Shown piece after piece: positions 42,675-53,146 of a stretch of 64,000 nucleotides of DNA; position 1 is the stretch's first letter; each line of letters begins with the position of its first letter. The notes beneath the pieces were generated by a model. That model was given only the letters and a program-made list of their open reading frames with translations. It was not told the DNA's origin and ran no database searches. The stretch is from positions 1 to 64,000 of the forward strand of contig NC_018330.1 of the NCBI RefSeq assembly GCF_000234665.1. Reading direction: 5' to 3'. Made by a program: the position numbers and the translations under genes. The DNA is from Leishmania mexicana MHOM/GT/2001/U1103 (taxonomy: Eukaryota > Euglenozoa > Kinetoplastea > Trypanosomatida > Trypanosomatidae).

Positions 42675-44058
42675 CAAGAGGAAATAAGAACATGAAACGC
42701 ATGAGTGTGCTTGCCTCTTATGGCGCGGTGACCTTGCCGTTCACCGCATGCCAAAGTGACGCCGTACCGCCAGCGGCACCCTTCGTCGTTTCGGTTTCGC
42801 CATTTTCCGTATATCCGTTCTGCAATAGAGCAGGCGTCAAACTTCACTCTACCCGTCCACCCCTCTCCGGCCTGCGACAGACCGGCACCGTGTGTGGCTG
42901 TGGCCCCATGCAGCCGTCGACACACGCGCGGCACAGCAGTGCGCCGACTCGATCACCGTAGCACCGCCTCGGCCTCATACTCTGCCCACCCACACCTCGG
43001 CCCCGCAGGCCGCCTCACAGCCGCTCGCATCACGCCCGGTCGCCACCTCGTGCACACCCTCTCGCGGCGGCTCAGCAGCCCCACACCAGTGTGGGCCGTG
43101 TGACGGTCGGGGGGTGAGGTACCCACGCGCCGCGCTCACACTTTGCCTATTCATATGGATGCCACAGACGCCTGGCCACGGTCGCGGGTCGCGCCGACGC
43201 GGCCCCGCCAAGAGCCTCACCGCCGACGTCAGCAGCCATACATCGCTCTGGCATCCCCGCGTAGGTGGGTGCCTGACCCTGGCACCACCAGCAGGGAGGG
43301 GGAGGGGCTCGGCACTGGCAGGGAGAGGGGCAGGGGGTCGCGGGCTGATTGGCTTCACCCGCACAGAGAGCGGGAGTACCGGGCCCTGTTGACATCTTCC
43401 CCTAGAGCGGAGCTGTCTGTCATCAGGAGCGGAGCAGGCCCTCACGCAGACACATACGCACATGAGAATTTATGCCATGTGAGTTTGCAGCAGCGTTGGT
43501 AGGCGCAGTGTGTTCGTAGCGGTGCACCGCTCAGTGCCTGCAGCGATCACTTTTGTATGCGCACTTGTCGTACATTACACGCCGTCAGGAGCGGGCAGTG
43601 CGCCAAACAATGAAAGCCCCTCAGGCGTGAACAGCCAACATTGATTCACATCAACGCGCTTGTCTCTGTATGTGTACCTGGGATTCAGCTTGTGGCTCCC
43701 CTGTCCGCCGAAAAGGTGGTGCACACATGTATTAAACGCATTCAGGAAACCGCATGGTACTGGAAGCGGGCGCGGAGAGGGGTAGGACGGACATCGCTCG
43801 CGAACCGATGTCGCTGCGGCGGCAGCGGGGGGGGGGTGCAGCAAGCAGAACATGCAGTAAGAGAGGTGGCGAGAGCAGAGAAACGCGGTGGTCGCGAGGA
43901 GACACTGGTGTATTTTGCGCTCAGAGCACCGCCAAGCGCACGAAAGCAGCAGTGGCACGGCAGTAAGAAGGACAGTCACGGATATGACGACACACCCGAG
44001 CGCAAACATGACAACGTGGACGGGGTGTACGGCACCAACACCGAGTCGGCATTCAGCG
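42589..44058. other. Spacer RPL7-2-DUF2062 gene, with SIDER-like copy B
   Basis: 1.47 kb, of which 42801-43417 is the repeat element. The open frame at 43575-44141 (188 aa) overlaps the end of the DUF2062 gene in another frame and is not accepted. A GGGGGGGG tract sits near 43829-43836. Confidence 0.5.
42801..43417 (-). mobile_element. SIDER-like degenerate retroposon, copy B
   Basis: 617 bp, matching copy A from end to end, including the 88 bases (42801-42888) that copy C lacks. Differences from A are mostly single bases, plus divergence in the last 20 bp. It lies between the stop of the DUF2062-like gene and the start of RPL7 copy 2. Confidence 0.55.
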
Positions 44059-44544
44059 TTACTCTGCCATCTCTTTGTGTACGTGACGATGTAAAATGCA
44101 CCGCTGAACAGAGCGGAGAACCATGACGATTGGAATGGCAACGAAGAACCACCCCACGGTTGCGTAGAAGATCATGCGGCCACAGGACCTCAGGAAGGTG
44201 GTATAGCCCACCCTAAGGGACTCGTGGAGCGCGTGCGCGGTGAAGGCTTCGACCTCCGATTGCGTGAGAATCCCTGCAAGGCGCGCAAGCGAAGGTAGAA
44301 CCGCAAACTGGAGGGGCGTGGAGAAGAAGTTTATAGTAGAGGCAAGCACGAGCTCTGTCGCCGTGCATCGTAAGTAGTACCCAATCACGAGCGTAATTAA
44401 TGACGTCACGAAGGGCACCGGAAAGATGCCGCCTAGAACACCGACAGATACAGCAACCAGCACCTCGGCCCACGTTAACTGGCTCAATGGCACGAGCACG
44501 CGCTCGCGCAGCGCCTGCGACATACACTGAAAAAAGTGGCGCAT
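44059..44544 (-). CDS. DUF2062-like small membrane protein
   Basis: 161 residues with three or four hydrophobic segments: about 27-55 (VLVAVSVGVLGGIFPVPFVTSL, then ITLVIGYYL), 63-85 and 120-140. The N-terminal GGIFPVPF followed by INFFSTPLQFAVLP resembles DUF2062, a poorly characterised domain better known from bacteria and plants, where G-x-F-P-x-P and N-P-x-T-x-P motifs recur. A basic, His-rich tail follows (RSVQRCILHRHVHKEMAE). The function is unknown. The ATG at 44544 is used; MSQALRERVL seven codons later is an alternative. Confidence 0.65.
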   Translation of the reverse strand: MRHFFQCMSQALRERVLVPLSQLTWAEVLVAVSVGVLGGIFPVPFVTSLITLVIGYYLRCTATELVLASTINFFSTPLQFAVLPSLARLAGILTQSEVEAFTAHALHESLRVGYTTFLRSCGRMIFYATVGWFFVAIPIVMVLRSVQRCILHRHVHKEMAE

Positions 44545-45546
44545 GGTCTAGGACTACTTCACGCAGAGCTGTGAAGATATGACTCCGCCGCCATACAAGA
44601 GACGCCACAGCAATAGGGACAGATAGGATGCGGCGCCAGCAACAGCAAAGAAAAAATCAGCGCAGCGGCAAGGGTCATCCAATGTGCTGTTGGCCGCCAG
44701 GTATGTATGGCGTCTGTGTTATCCACCCCGAAAAGTGTCGAAATAGACCGTCTGCGCCAGCCGCAGAGAGAAGAGGGGCGGAGAGAGACAGAACCGAGAG
44801 TGAGAGGACGTGCATCGGTGCAGGCAGCAGACAGCAGATGAAGTCTCGCTCACGTACTCGCGATTCTTAAAGTTCAGGTCATGTGAAATGAAGGCTTCAA
44901 CCGCTTTGTTGCCCTTATCCCCGACCCATTCCCCACTCCATCACTCCAGCACCAACGGACGAACTGCACCGCCGAGGACACAGGGACTGCCTTGGGAGGG
45001 GGAGCATATGAGTTAGAGTCCCCTCCCCGTCCACTGGACGATAGTGAGGTGAACCTCAAGGGCCCCTACGCGTCTACAACTGTCCCTGCGTGTCTGCGCG
45101 CCGATATATCTGCTTATGTGTGTGTCTGTGTAGGTGTGTCGTTGCTTCTGCAAGGGTGCGGTGCCCATTATCCCCCATGAAAGAGACGGACGGAGGAAGA
45201 GAGGTGACCCTTCACCCACGACCCCTCATGCCGCGGCACTCGCTCGCACGCGTGTGCGCCCTTGGGCTTCGTCGAAATTTCTTGCGCAGCGGATGAAACA
45301 CAGAACACGAAAAAGGATTGAGCGAACGGCGACGTGAGGTTCGCACGCACACAGACGCCATCAGATTACGAGGAGGAGCGCAGTCCTCTCTCTCCTCCTC
45401 GCAACAATATACCAGAGGCAGCCTCGACGAACATCAAAAGCCCGTCAAGACGCATCGAGCCGTTCGAAGCTTCGGCACACTGGCTGGGCGGCTAGCGGGG
45501 TCACTCTACTATCCTCGCTCGCCTGTGCCGCGCACCCCTGCCGCAG
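44545..45546. other. Spacer DUF2062 gene-NFU1
   Basis: 1 kb with no gene recognised. Confidence 0.4.
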
Positions 45547-46392
45547 TTACTTCGCCTCCACCACCTCGCCCTTCTCCTTTAGCTGCTTGCGCAGCCGCTT
45601 CTCAGACAAAATGTCGGCGGCCACCTCATCGCTCACCTCTTGTGCCTCCACCACCTCAGGAATCCAGTGCATCAGCATTCGCTCAATGCCGCTCTTTAGG
45701 GTGATGTGCGACGATGGACACGACTTGCACGCCCCTTCTAGAAGGAGGAACACGGTGCCCTCATCCATGTCGATGAAGCGGACGTTGCCACCGTCAGCAC
45801 GCAGCATCGGCCGGATGCGCGTCGCCAGCAGTTCCTTTACGGCCAGCACCACTTCGTCATCATCTTCATCCGGTTCAGTGTCGTTGTTGTAGCCCAACAA
45901 CTCCTCTTCACCAGCCGCGGAGAGCACGTTTTCCTTGCTCTCTGCAAACTCGACGATCACCTCCTTGATGATGGGCATCAAGGCGGCCCAGTCCTCTTGT
46001 GGATGCTTGCGCACCGTTACGTACTCGTCGGCCAGAAAGACGGCCTGCACCCCTGCCACGCCGAAGAGGGCCTCAGCCAGCGGCGACTTGTAGGCCTGCG
46101 CAGGCGAGGGGATGTCCACGGAGAACTCTGGCTTGAGAAACGAGATGTCCATGGAGAAGAAGCGAATGCAGTCTGGGTTCGGCGTCTCGTTCGTTTCGAC
46201 GACAATACAGCGGCACTGCACGGCCCGTGCAGAGAGAGGTGACCCGGAAAATGCCCCGCTGGAGAGGATAACAAGAGACCTCGTGAGGGAGCGGCGAACC
46301 GTTGAGCTGCACGGCACACACGTGCTAAGACATGCGCTAGTGATCGCCCGCGCAGCATACGATGCCATACTTACGCCTGATCGCCTCAGCAT
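45547..46392 (-). CDS. NFU1: Mitochondrial NFU1-type iron-sulfur scaffold protein
   Basis: 281 residues. A long basic, Ser/Ala-rich mitochondrial presequence (1-60) is followed by an Nfu N-terminal domain (ETNETPNPDCIRFFSM, about 67-155), an acidic linker (EPDEDDDE, 173-180) and the NifU C-terminal domain with RPMLRADGGNVRFIDMDEGTVFLLLEGAC and the CKSC cluster-binding motif (222-225). Nfu proteins carry a 4Fe-4S cluster at the CxxC of a dimer and deliver it to enzymes such as lipoate synthase, which bears indirectly on the glycine cleavage system also encoded here. A lysine/glutamate-rich tail follows. The ATG at 46392 is preferred; an upstream extension of 27 residues is possible but less targeting-like. 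Confidence 0.94.
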   Translation of the reverse strand: MLRRSGVSMASYAARAITSACLSTCVPCSSTVRRSLTRSLVILSSGAFSGSPLSARAVQCRCIVVETNETPNPDCIRFFSMDISFLKPEFSVDIPSPAQAYKSPLAEALFGVAGVQAVFLADEYVTVRKHPQEDWAALMPIIKEVIVEFAESKENVLSAAGEEELLGYNNDTEPDEDDDEVVLAVKELLATRIRPMLRADGGNVRFIDMDEGTVFLLLEGACKSCPSSHITLKSGIERMLMHWIPEVVEAQEVSDEVAADILSEKRLRKQLKEKGEVVEAK

Positions 46393-48171
46393 CTTTTTCA
46401 CTCTTTTTGGAGACGACGCACGCGCGAAACACGCCGCTGGGATGCAACCAGAAGCTACTTCCCACGACCGCAATCACGTGTGTGTAACATAAGAGGAGAG
46501 ATCAGGAGGAAAAAGACGCGAGATCAGCAAGCAGAAAATGAGCCGCGAATGCACTCAGAGCCCACTCAACAGAAGAGTACGTCATACCATCACCGGCACA
46601 CAGTAGCATCGATGCCGCAGATTTGTGAATCTGTGCGTGCCCATCAGGGAGTGCACCACATCTGGCAGAGGCCACGCAGAAACAAGATACACATTTGTTT
46701 TTCCTCAACATGTCCACTCGGCGCCATACAACGCGACTCGAACGCCTCCTCCCACACCACACGCCGCCACTCCCGCCCTGCACCCTCACAGAGCCGTCCC
46801 CGTGTGTGGCTGTGGCCCCATGCAGCCGTCGACACACGCGCGGTACAGCAGTGCGCCGACTCGATCACCGTAGCACCGCCTCGGCCTCATACTCTGCCCA
46901 CCCACACCTCGGCCCCGCAGGCCGCCTCACAGCCGCTCGCATCACGCCCGGTCGCCACCTCGTGCACACCCTCTCGCGGCGGCTCAGCAGCCCCACACCA
47001 GTGTGGGCCGTGTGACGGTCGGGGGGTGAGGTACCCACGCGCCGCGCTCACACTTTGCCTATTCATATGGATGCCACAGACGCCTGGCCACGGTCGCGGG
47101 TCGCGCCGACGCGGCCCCGCCAAGAGCCTCACCGCCGACGTCAGCAGCCATACATCGCTCTGGCATCCCCGCGTAGGTGGGTGCCTGACCCTGGCACCAC
47201 CAGCAGGGAGGGGGAGGGGCTCGGCACTGGCAGGGAGAGGGGCAGGGGGTCGCGGGCTGATTGGCTTCACCCGCACAGAGAGCGGGAGTACCGGGCCCTG
47301 TTGACATCGTCCCCCCAAAAGGGTGCTGTCCGTGAAAAGGGATATTAGTGAGGAATGGGAAATCAAGAAACCCTGAGCAGAACAGCCCCGGTGGAAGTAG
47401 CAGCAGTATGGATTTGTGTGTACGTGTGTGTGTGTGTCCACCGCGGATGGTATAGGGGCAAAGATGTAGTCGGCACATATGGCGGGGGACGGTACTGCAC
47501 TTGGCTCCCCGCAACGAACGACACGTACAAAACGCCTGAGAAAGCAGCGGGGAGAGAAAGAGCAGAAAAAGATAGGTCAGACGAGGGTGACCGTGAAGGA
47601 CGCAGAGCGGAGAAGGCAGGAGGCCCGAGCGAGTTACAAAATGAAGCCGCAGTGGCCTCGTCCGTGCCGCGTGCGCGCTGAATTCAGGTGAACTGGAGGA
47701 CGGCGCATGTTCTTGGCCGATACACAGAAACAGCAAATGTGAGAGAAAGCATAGTAGGTGCTATGGCTGTCTGGCACCTCCGGTACATTCGTCCTCGCCA
47801 TGCAAACACATGTTAGCCGGGACGTCAGCTGTCAGAGCCCTCAGATGTGGCGTAGGGAGCAAGAACGCTACGCAGGTCTGTTCCGTTGCTTTTCCGGCGT
47901 CTACGGCGTGTACGTGCTCACGCAAGCCTTCAGCAGGAGAGAGGAGTCACCTTGTGTGTGCGTGTGTGTGCATCGCTATAGGCGTGTAGAGGGGAGGTAC
48001 AACGTTATCAGAATGTGAGCCGGGCAAGCGAAAGGCGCTCGTGTACGCTGAGGATGGTGTCTGCGCAGCATCCGGACGCGAATACGGCGTAGTAGGGGAG
48101 AAGGCACCCGCGCTGGCAAGCACGTGCCGTGCAAGTGTCAGTCGCCACTTCCCCCACAGCCTCGAGTCGGC
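46393..48171. other. Spacer NFU1-PELO with SIDER-like copy C
   Basis: 1.78 kb expected to be mainly the Pelota 3' UTR. It carries repeat copy C and short (GT)n tracts near 47417-47435 and 47955-47971. No gene seen. Confidence 0.5.
46799..47330 (-). mobile_element. SIDER-like degenerate retroposon, copy C
   Basis: 532 bp core shared with copies A and B. At the three diagnostic bases it has A's state at the first (GGTACAG) and B's at the other two (GCGGGTCG, AGCCTCACC). This mosaic pattern suggests gene conversion or sequential copying. The flank on the 46700s side differs from the 88-base extension of A and B, so the element has two alternative ends. Confidence 0.55.
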
Positions 48172-49392
48172 CTAGACCGTCACGCGGGCGGCCGCGTTCA
48201 CCCGAATGAACTCCTCCACCTCCTTGGAGGCCAAAAACTCTGGCACCACCTCCATGTCATCAATCTCAGGGCAGCTAAACCGTAGCACCGCCGCTACGCT
48301 GCCAAGCTGCGTCAGCTGCTCGCCGGTGACGTGGTTGCTGGAGAAGACGTTCACAGTGGACGATCCACTCTGACGCACAAAGTTCACGAGGGACAAGAAG
48401 AAGCGGCGCTCGGTCGGGTTCTCGGAGCGAAAGACATCATCGCTAATCATGAGGCCGCCAACAGCACCGGCCATCACCGCGTAGTAGACGTACTGCGGGG
48501 TGTAAACGCACCTGTCTGGGTCCTTGTTCATAGTGTCCTGGAACTTCTCCCACATGCGGATGTCGTCGACGCACTTGGCCGACTCCATGCGCTGCGCCAC
48601 ACCAGGGTCGCTGAGAGCCTCCTTGAGCCCGCTGATCGTCGTCGACGAGACCTTTACGAGAAGAAACCTGGAGAGGTTGAGGTACACCTCACGGAGAGGG
48701 CCGTGGTCTGCGCGCTGGGTGACTTCCTTGATGTACGCGTGGAACTCCTCCCGCACGTGGCCTGGGGAGCACAGCAGAACGAGCTTCGTCTTCTCGAAGT
48801 CAACGTGTGTGACAAGGGCGTCAAGGGACTGCTTGAAGAAGCGCTCGATGCTCTTGTCGCGCGCCTTGCCGTCGCTCTTGTGCTTCTTCGAGATGGTGAC
48901 CTCGATCTTGGCTTTGATGTGCATGAAGGAGCGCGTGACGAGAATGACCTGGGCCTCGCCGAAGCTCATCAACACGGCAGCCGTGTCTGCTTTGCCGGAC
49001 TCGTCACACGCATCCTTTAGGCGATCCTCGCAGATGGAATCCCACTCCCTCTTCGTGATCCGCACCTCCTGAGGCGGTTTCGCGTGAATGGTGAGGGTGT
49101 GATGAGCCCCCGTCTTTACAAAGTTGTTTTCCTTCTTGTTCACGCCTTGAATGCGCAGCTCATCCGGGGTGAAGGCGATGTGCTTCACCTCCACCTCAAG
49201 GTTGAGCATCTTCATCTCCGCGGCGAGAGTTCCAAGCGCGTTCTCGCGCGGGACTTTGCGTCGTGTCTTGGTGAGCACGAGATCGCCTACGAGAATAAAG
49301 TTGTACAGGTGCCACAAGTCCTCTGAGGTGCCGACCGACACCCGCACCTCCATCGACCCATCCGGGTGCGCAGCCTTGCCCAAGAGACGCAT
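48172..49392 (-). CDS. PELO: Pelota/Dom34 ribosome-rescue factor
   Basis: 406 residues with the Pelota three-domain layout: an Sm-like N-terminal domain (MRLLGKAAHPDGSMEVRVS...LWHLYNFILVGDLVLTKTRRKV), an eRF1-like central domain (AAVLMSFGEAQVILVTRSFMHIKAKIEV followed by ISKKHK) and a C-terminal domain with MAGAVGGLMISDDVFRS. It has no GGQ motif, which separates Pelota from eRF1. With Hbs1 and ABCE1 it splits stalled or vacant ribosomes in the cytoplasm in no-go and non-stop decay. The ATG at 49392 matches the family N-terminus; 77 upstream residues in the open frame are rejected. SIDER-like copy C lies on its 3' side. Confidence 0.95.
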   Translation of the reverse strand: MRLLGKAAHPDGSMEVRVSVGTSEDLWHLYNFILVGDLVLTKTRRKVPRENALGTLAAEMKMLNLEVEVKHIAFTPDELRIQGVNKKENNFVKTGAHHTLTIHAKPPQEVRITKREWDSICEDRLKDACDESGKADTAAVLMSFGEAQVILVTRSFMHIKAKIEVTISKKHKSDGKARDKSIERFFKQSLDALVTHVDFEKTKLVLLCSPGHVREEFHAYIKEVTQRADHGPLREVYLNLSRFLLVKVSSTTISGLKEALSDPGVAQRMESAKCVDDIRMWEKFQDTMNKDPDRCVYTPQYVYYAVMAGAVGGLMISDDVFRSENPTERRFFLSLVNFVRQSGSSTVNVFSSNHVTGEQLTQLGSVAAVLRFSCPEIDDMEVVPEFLASKEVEEFIRVNAAARVTV

Positions 49393-50473
49393 TTGCGTGC
49401 GTCGCCGCTGGCAGTATGCGTGGTTGTTGATTCGTGCGGGCGCACGTGCTGCGAGATCCCTGACGGTCAGCAATGAGAAACGGCTGCTGGCAAGTTGGTG
49501 ACGTGGAGTGGTGAAGTATGGAGGTGATGAATGCCGGCGCGATACAGTGCGAGCCGGCCTACTGGTGCGTATGTGCGGCGCACGTGGGGCGATGAGAGGG
49601 CGAGCGAGGGACTTGCAGGACAAAGCTCGCCGACTCAGCGTTTCCTCCTCCTCCTCTGCAATCGCAATAGACGCGCAGGGGTCACGGAGGAGGCGAGTAA
49701 GGAGACCGAAACGTGATCAGACGCAGGTACAGAACAACAGAAACGGAGAAGGGCGTAGTCGGCCGAGAAGGAAGTGAAGTCGCATCTTAGTGCAAGATCT
49801 CCCACTAAGCAACCATGAGCACTCTGCCAACGTGCTGGGCACGACGCAGAGGCTTCGGCCGGCCAACGGCCCCGTAACAGGGATGGCAGGGGAGGGTAGC
49901 CATCCTTCCTGTTTCTCTCACGCTGAGACGCAGAGCGAGGGAGGAGCGGAACCCAGAAAGTGCCCGCGTGCAGGTTGCAGAGATGGCATGCATCCCTATC
50001 AAACACCGCCGGCGTCGACGGCGGCAGCACCTACCCCTCCCGTGCACGCCGCTGTTGTGGAGAGAGAGGTCATGTGTGTCTGCGGATTCGTACGCGTTGC
50101 TCGGGACGCTTAAGAATGAGTTCCGTGACGACACAGATGCACTCGTTCGCGGTGCCCTCATGCAGGTGCTTGGCTGGGCCGACTCTTCCCACACTCCTCC
50201 CTCTCCCCCGTTTGTGTACGTTACTTGATCTCGCGACGGAGGGCGTAGGGAGGATGGAAGAGGGAGCAGTCATGATGCACTGTTGGCGGGATACGCAAGG
50301 GCACAGTGATCCTTATTTCTGCACGGACACACATCATGCGTAAAAGCAGCAGCATTGACATGATTCGAGGCGAGACTGGGCGCGGTGGGTGTGACCGCCT
50401 TCGATGCGCTTAGCTGCTCTACTTACGGCGTTCCGGATCTCTCTTCAGTTATCACGTTGGCAGCGATTCAGGC
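49393..50473. other. Spacer PELO-SIR2RP1
   Basis: 1.08 kb; several overlapping chance frames on both strands, none with a recognisable domain. Confidence 0.4.
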
Positions 50474-51595
50474 TCACATCTCAGTTGACACCGTTTGAGC
50501 AGTAGCTGGAGCTGCCTCGGAGAAGCGCATACGCTTTGCCAGTGCCTCGCTGAGGCCCAGGTACTCGGCCAGCTTCACCACGTTCTCCTGGCAGTCACCT
50601 CGGAAGAGAACATCCCGGCAGACATCGGGGTGGGCGTGGTAGTCACCGTACTGCCCGTAGCCGTCGCTCGAGCTGGACGTCGACGCCTCGTCGACCTCCT
50701 CCTTCGGCGATGAAGATCTGTCCTCTACCCCTCCCTTCTCGCACCGCGCCGACGCGGATGGGGAACGACTCTGCGAAGAAGACGATTGACCCTCCTTGGC
50801 AACCGCATCGTCGTAGACAGTGTTCAGCGGGTCATCAGGAAAGCGGAAGAGGAGGCCACCAACTCGCTCGCGGTTCATGACAACGCGCGGGACTGACTTG
50901 GGCACGACGCACGGCAGCAGCGCGAACGGGTGCACCTGCATCGATGTCCCGATGATGATAGTCAGCTCCGCGATCGGGGCATCGTGGTGTAGCGCGTCGA
51001 AGAAAGCGTCCGGCAAATTTTCACCGAAGAAAACAACGTTTGGTTTTACAATTCCGCCGCATGTAGAGCAGCGGGAGACCGTACCGCTCATCGCCTCCAG
51101 GTAGTTCTGCTCAATGCTGAATGGCGTGTGGCATTCAATGCAGGCGGCGGCAGCAAAAGACCCATGTGCCTCGACGAGGAGCTCTGGCGACACGCCCGCG
51201 GCCTTCTCCAGGCCGTCAATGTTCTGCGTGCAGCAGCGCAGTAGACGACCCTCATCTTGCAACAGTCGGATGAAGTGATGTACCGGGGTGGGCTGAAAGT
51301 GCCCAGGCCACAAGTTCAGCTCCCGTGCGATCGAGTAGAATATCTCGGGCCTCTCCCGCAGAAGGGCCAGTGAAAAGGCGTCGGTCGGGTCGTCGAGGTT
51401 GTACTTGCCTAGGTTGGCGTAGATCCCGGTGCCAGGTGAGCGGAAGTCTGGGATGCCGGCAGCTACGCTGGCGCCCGCTCCGACGAGCACGAGAATGCGC
51501 CGCACATCCTTCTCCCTGATGTAGTGAGCAAGCCCTTCCAAGGTCGGCTCACCGAGGACATGCTCCTGATGCGGCGCTCTCGGAGACGCTGTCAT
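50474..51595 (-). CDS. SIR2RP1: Sirtuin SIR2RP1, NAD-dependent protein deacylase
   Basis: 373 residues, the length of Leishmania SIR2RP1 as I recall it. Class I sirtuin motifs are intact: GAGAS (39-43), GIPDFRSPGTGIY (47-59), TQNIDGLE (123-130), catalytic His144 in HGS, zinc cysteines Cys152/155 and Cys176/179, and GTSMQVHPFA (216-225). An acidic Ser-rich insert (about 265-315) interrupts the C-terminal part, followed by DVCRDVLFRGDCQENVVKLAEYLGL. The Leishmania enzyme is mainly cytoplasmic, deacetylates tubulin and has ADP-ribosyltransferase activity in published work. The ATG at 51595 (MTASPRAPHQ) matches known orthologues. From memory the L. major gene is LmjF.26.0210. Confidence 0.97.
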   Translation of the reverse strand: MTASPRAPHQEHVLGEPTLEGLAHYIREKDVRRILVLVGAGASVAAGIPDFRSPGTGIYANLGKYNLDDPTDAFSLALLRERPEIFYSIARELNLWPGHFQPTPVHHFIRLLQDEGRLLRCCTQNIDGLEKAAGVSPELLVEAHGSFAAAACIECHTPFSIEQNYLEAMSGTVSRCSTCGGIVKPNVVFFGENLPDAFFDALHHDAPIAELTIIIGTSMQVHPFALLPCVVPKSVPRVVMNRERVGGLLFRFPDDPLNTVYDDAVAKEGQSSSSQSRSPSASARCEKGGVEDRSSSPKEEVDEASTSSSSDGYGQYGDYHAHPDVCRDVLFRGDCQENVVKLAEYLGLSEALAKRMRFSEAAPATAQTVSTEM

Positions 51596-52201
51596 CTCCA
51601 ACATTAACGTGAAGTTAGTCTTTTAAAAAAGCCGCCGGTGAGCAAATTGCGGTTAGCAGCGCGTAGAGAGAAAGACAAGAGGGCAGAGGACACGTCACCT
51701 CCTAGCACCGAGCACGAGGCGTGACTCCGCTACCGCAGTGGAAGCTGCGTGGCTTAGGAAAGGCCCGTTGAGCGCAGAGAGAGAGGGGGGTGCGGGAAAG
51801 GGGGTGTGCGGGAGGAGACATGAAAAGGCATACCCGCGCCTGGAAAATGACAGGATCGAAAGTCGCCGAACCGAAAAGGCGGATGCGAGGAGAGGCGACA
51901 ACGCCGTCTCCCAGTCAAGCACACTCGGCAGCACATCCGCTCACGCAAAACGCAGATGGATCGCTGAGCTGGTGTTGTGCTAATCCTGGAAGGAGGATAT
52001 ACATATCTATATGCGTATGAGGGATAGAGAGGCCTTGTATGACAGGGAGAGCCGCTGCGGGTGAGCAAGCGGCGGCGGCGTGGCCGAGGCAGAGACACAA
52101 GAACGGAGCGGAGGCGGCCGCAGTGGTGGCACAGCCGCGTCTTTCGCACATCACCGCCTGTACCTCCAAGGACTGGGAATCGGCAATGCGACGTCTAACC
52201 G
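51596..52201. other. Spacer SIR2RP1-LDAH
   Basis: 0.6 kb, nothing recognised. Confidence 0.35.
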
Positions 52202-53146
52202 TTAGCAGTGCTTCAGAATGGCGTTGCGCGCAACCGTCTCGCTGTGGTTGAGGCACCACGCATGAGGTACTGCTGCATCTTCCTCGATCACACAGGCACT
52301 GAGCCGCGGGCAAACACCTCTGATTTCCTCAGTGAACGACAGAGGCGCCCAGCCGTCTTTCTTGACGTAGTAGAGGATGAGGCGCTCCTGCACATGGAAC
52401 AGGAGCGCTGCGTCGGGTTGCAGCAGCATACGAAATTCTGTCATCGCCATGTACAGCGAGTTCGTCAGGCACCAGCGGTGAAAGTGGTGTGCAAGGGTGT
52501 CGGCAAGGGCGAGAGAGAGCGTTGGCTCCGACGCGGTAATGAGGAGAAGCCGCAGTTTGTACGGCAGCAGCCCCAGCAGCGCGGCAACCATGGCAAGACA
52601 CCACTGTGCCAACGTGCTGCTAAGAAAGGAGAGACGGTGCCCGTTGGGGGAGTCACGCATGTGTGACATGACGGGGCACAGTCCAAAGCATTTCTTTATG
52701 ACTGAGTACCGCGCCACCATTTGCAGCGCCACGAAGCCGCCGATGCTGTGCCCGGCAGCGTAGATGTTTCCATGGTACTTGCGCTCTGCGTTTTCATCCA
52801 TGAGGGTGGCCATAAAGCTTTCGGCAATGTCAACCTGATCCGCCAGCGAGAAGACGCGGCCTTCATTGAGCTCGGTGAGACTGTGGCCCGCGTAGCCCAT
52901 CACGAGAACGTCGAACTTGTTCGTCTCGAGAAACGCGCACAGCGGCTCGTAAAACTGCACAATTCCTGGGTTGCCGGGGAAAAAGACGAGCAGCTTGCGA
53001 TGGGAGCTGGGCGGCCGCCGGCCATCGTTTGAGTTCTCCTCCGTCGAGAGATACTGCAGCAGGTTGAAGGAGCTCTGCAGCACGTCCACCACGGCGCCGC
53101 CAGCAACCGGCGCCTTCCACGCCACAATCGTGTTCGGTGAGGACAT
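52202..53146 (-). CDS. Lipid-droplet-associated hydrolase-like alpha/beta hydrolase
   Basis: 314 residues. The block LLVFFPGNPGIVQFYEPLCAFL (52-73) is the family signature of LDAH/C2orf43 proteins. The nucleophile elbow is GHSIGG (132-137, Ser134). A late His in VPHAWCLNHSETVA and an acidic residue just before it (EEDAAVPHAW) complete a plausible triad. A hydrophobic segment in the middle (LAQWCLAMVAALLGLLPYKLRLLLI) could dock on a lipid-droplet monolayer, as in animal LDAH. The substrate is unknown; cholesterol-ester hydrolysis proposed for animals may not apply. The ATG at 53146 (MSSPNTIVAWKAP) is preferred to a 72-residue Ser/Arg/Ala-rich upstream extension. Confidence 0.88.
   Translation of the reverse strand: MSSPNTIVAWKAPVAGGAVVDVLQSSFNLLQYLSTEENSNDGRRPPSSHRKLLVFFPGNPGIVQFYEPLCAFLETNKFDVLVMGYAGHSLTELNEGRVFSLADQVDIAESFMATLMDENAERKYHGNIYAAGHSIGGFVALQMVARYSVIKKCFGLCPVMSHMRDSPNGHRLSFLSSTLAQWCLAMVAALLGLLPYKLRLLLITASEPTLSLALADTLAHHFHRWCLTNSLYMAMTEFRMLLQPDAALLFHVQERLILYYVKKDGWAPLSFTEEIRGVCPRLSACVIEEDAAVPHAWCLNHSETVARNAILKHC

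Noticed and set aside
43575..44141. 188-residue minus-strand frame with one or two hydrophobic stretches
   Set aside because: It overlaps the end of the DUF2062-like gene by 83 bases in another frame, has irregular third-position use and resembles no family.
49393..49623. 77-residue N-terminal extension of Pelota
   Set aside because: Arg/Ser/Pro-rich, unlike the family; MRLLGK at 49392 is the conserved start.
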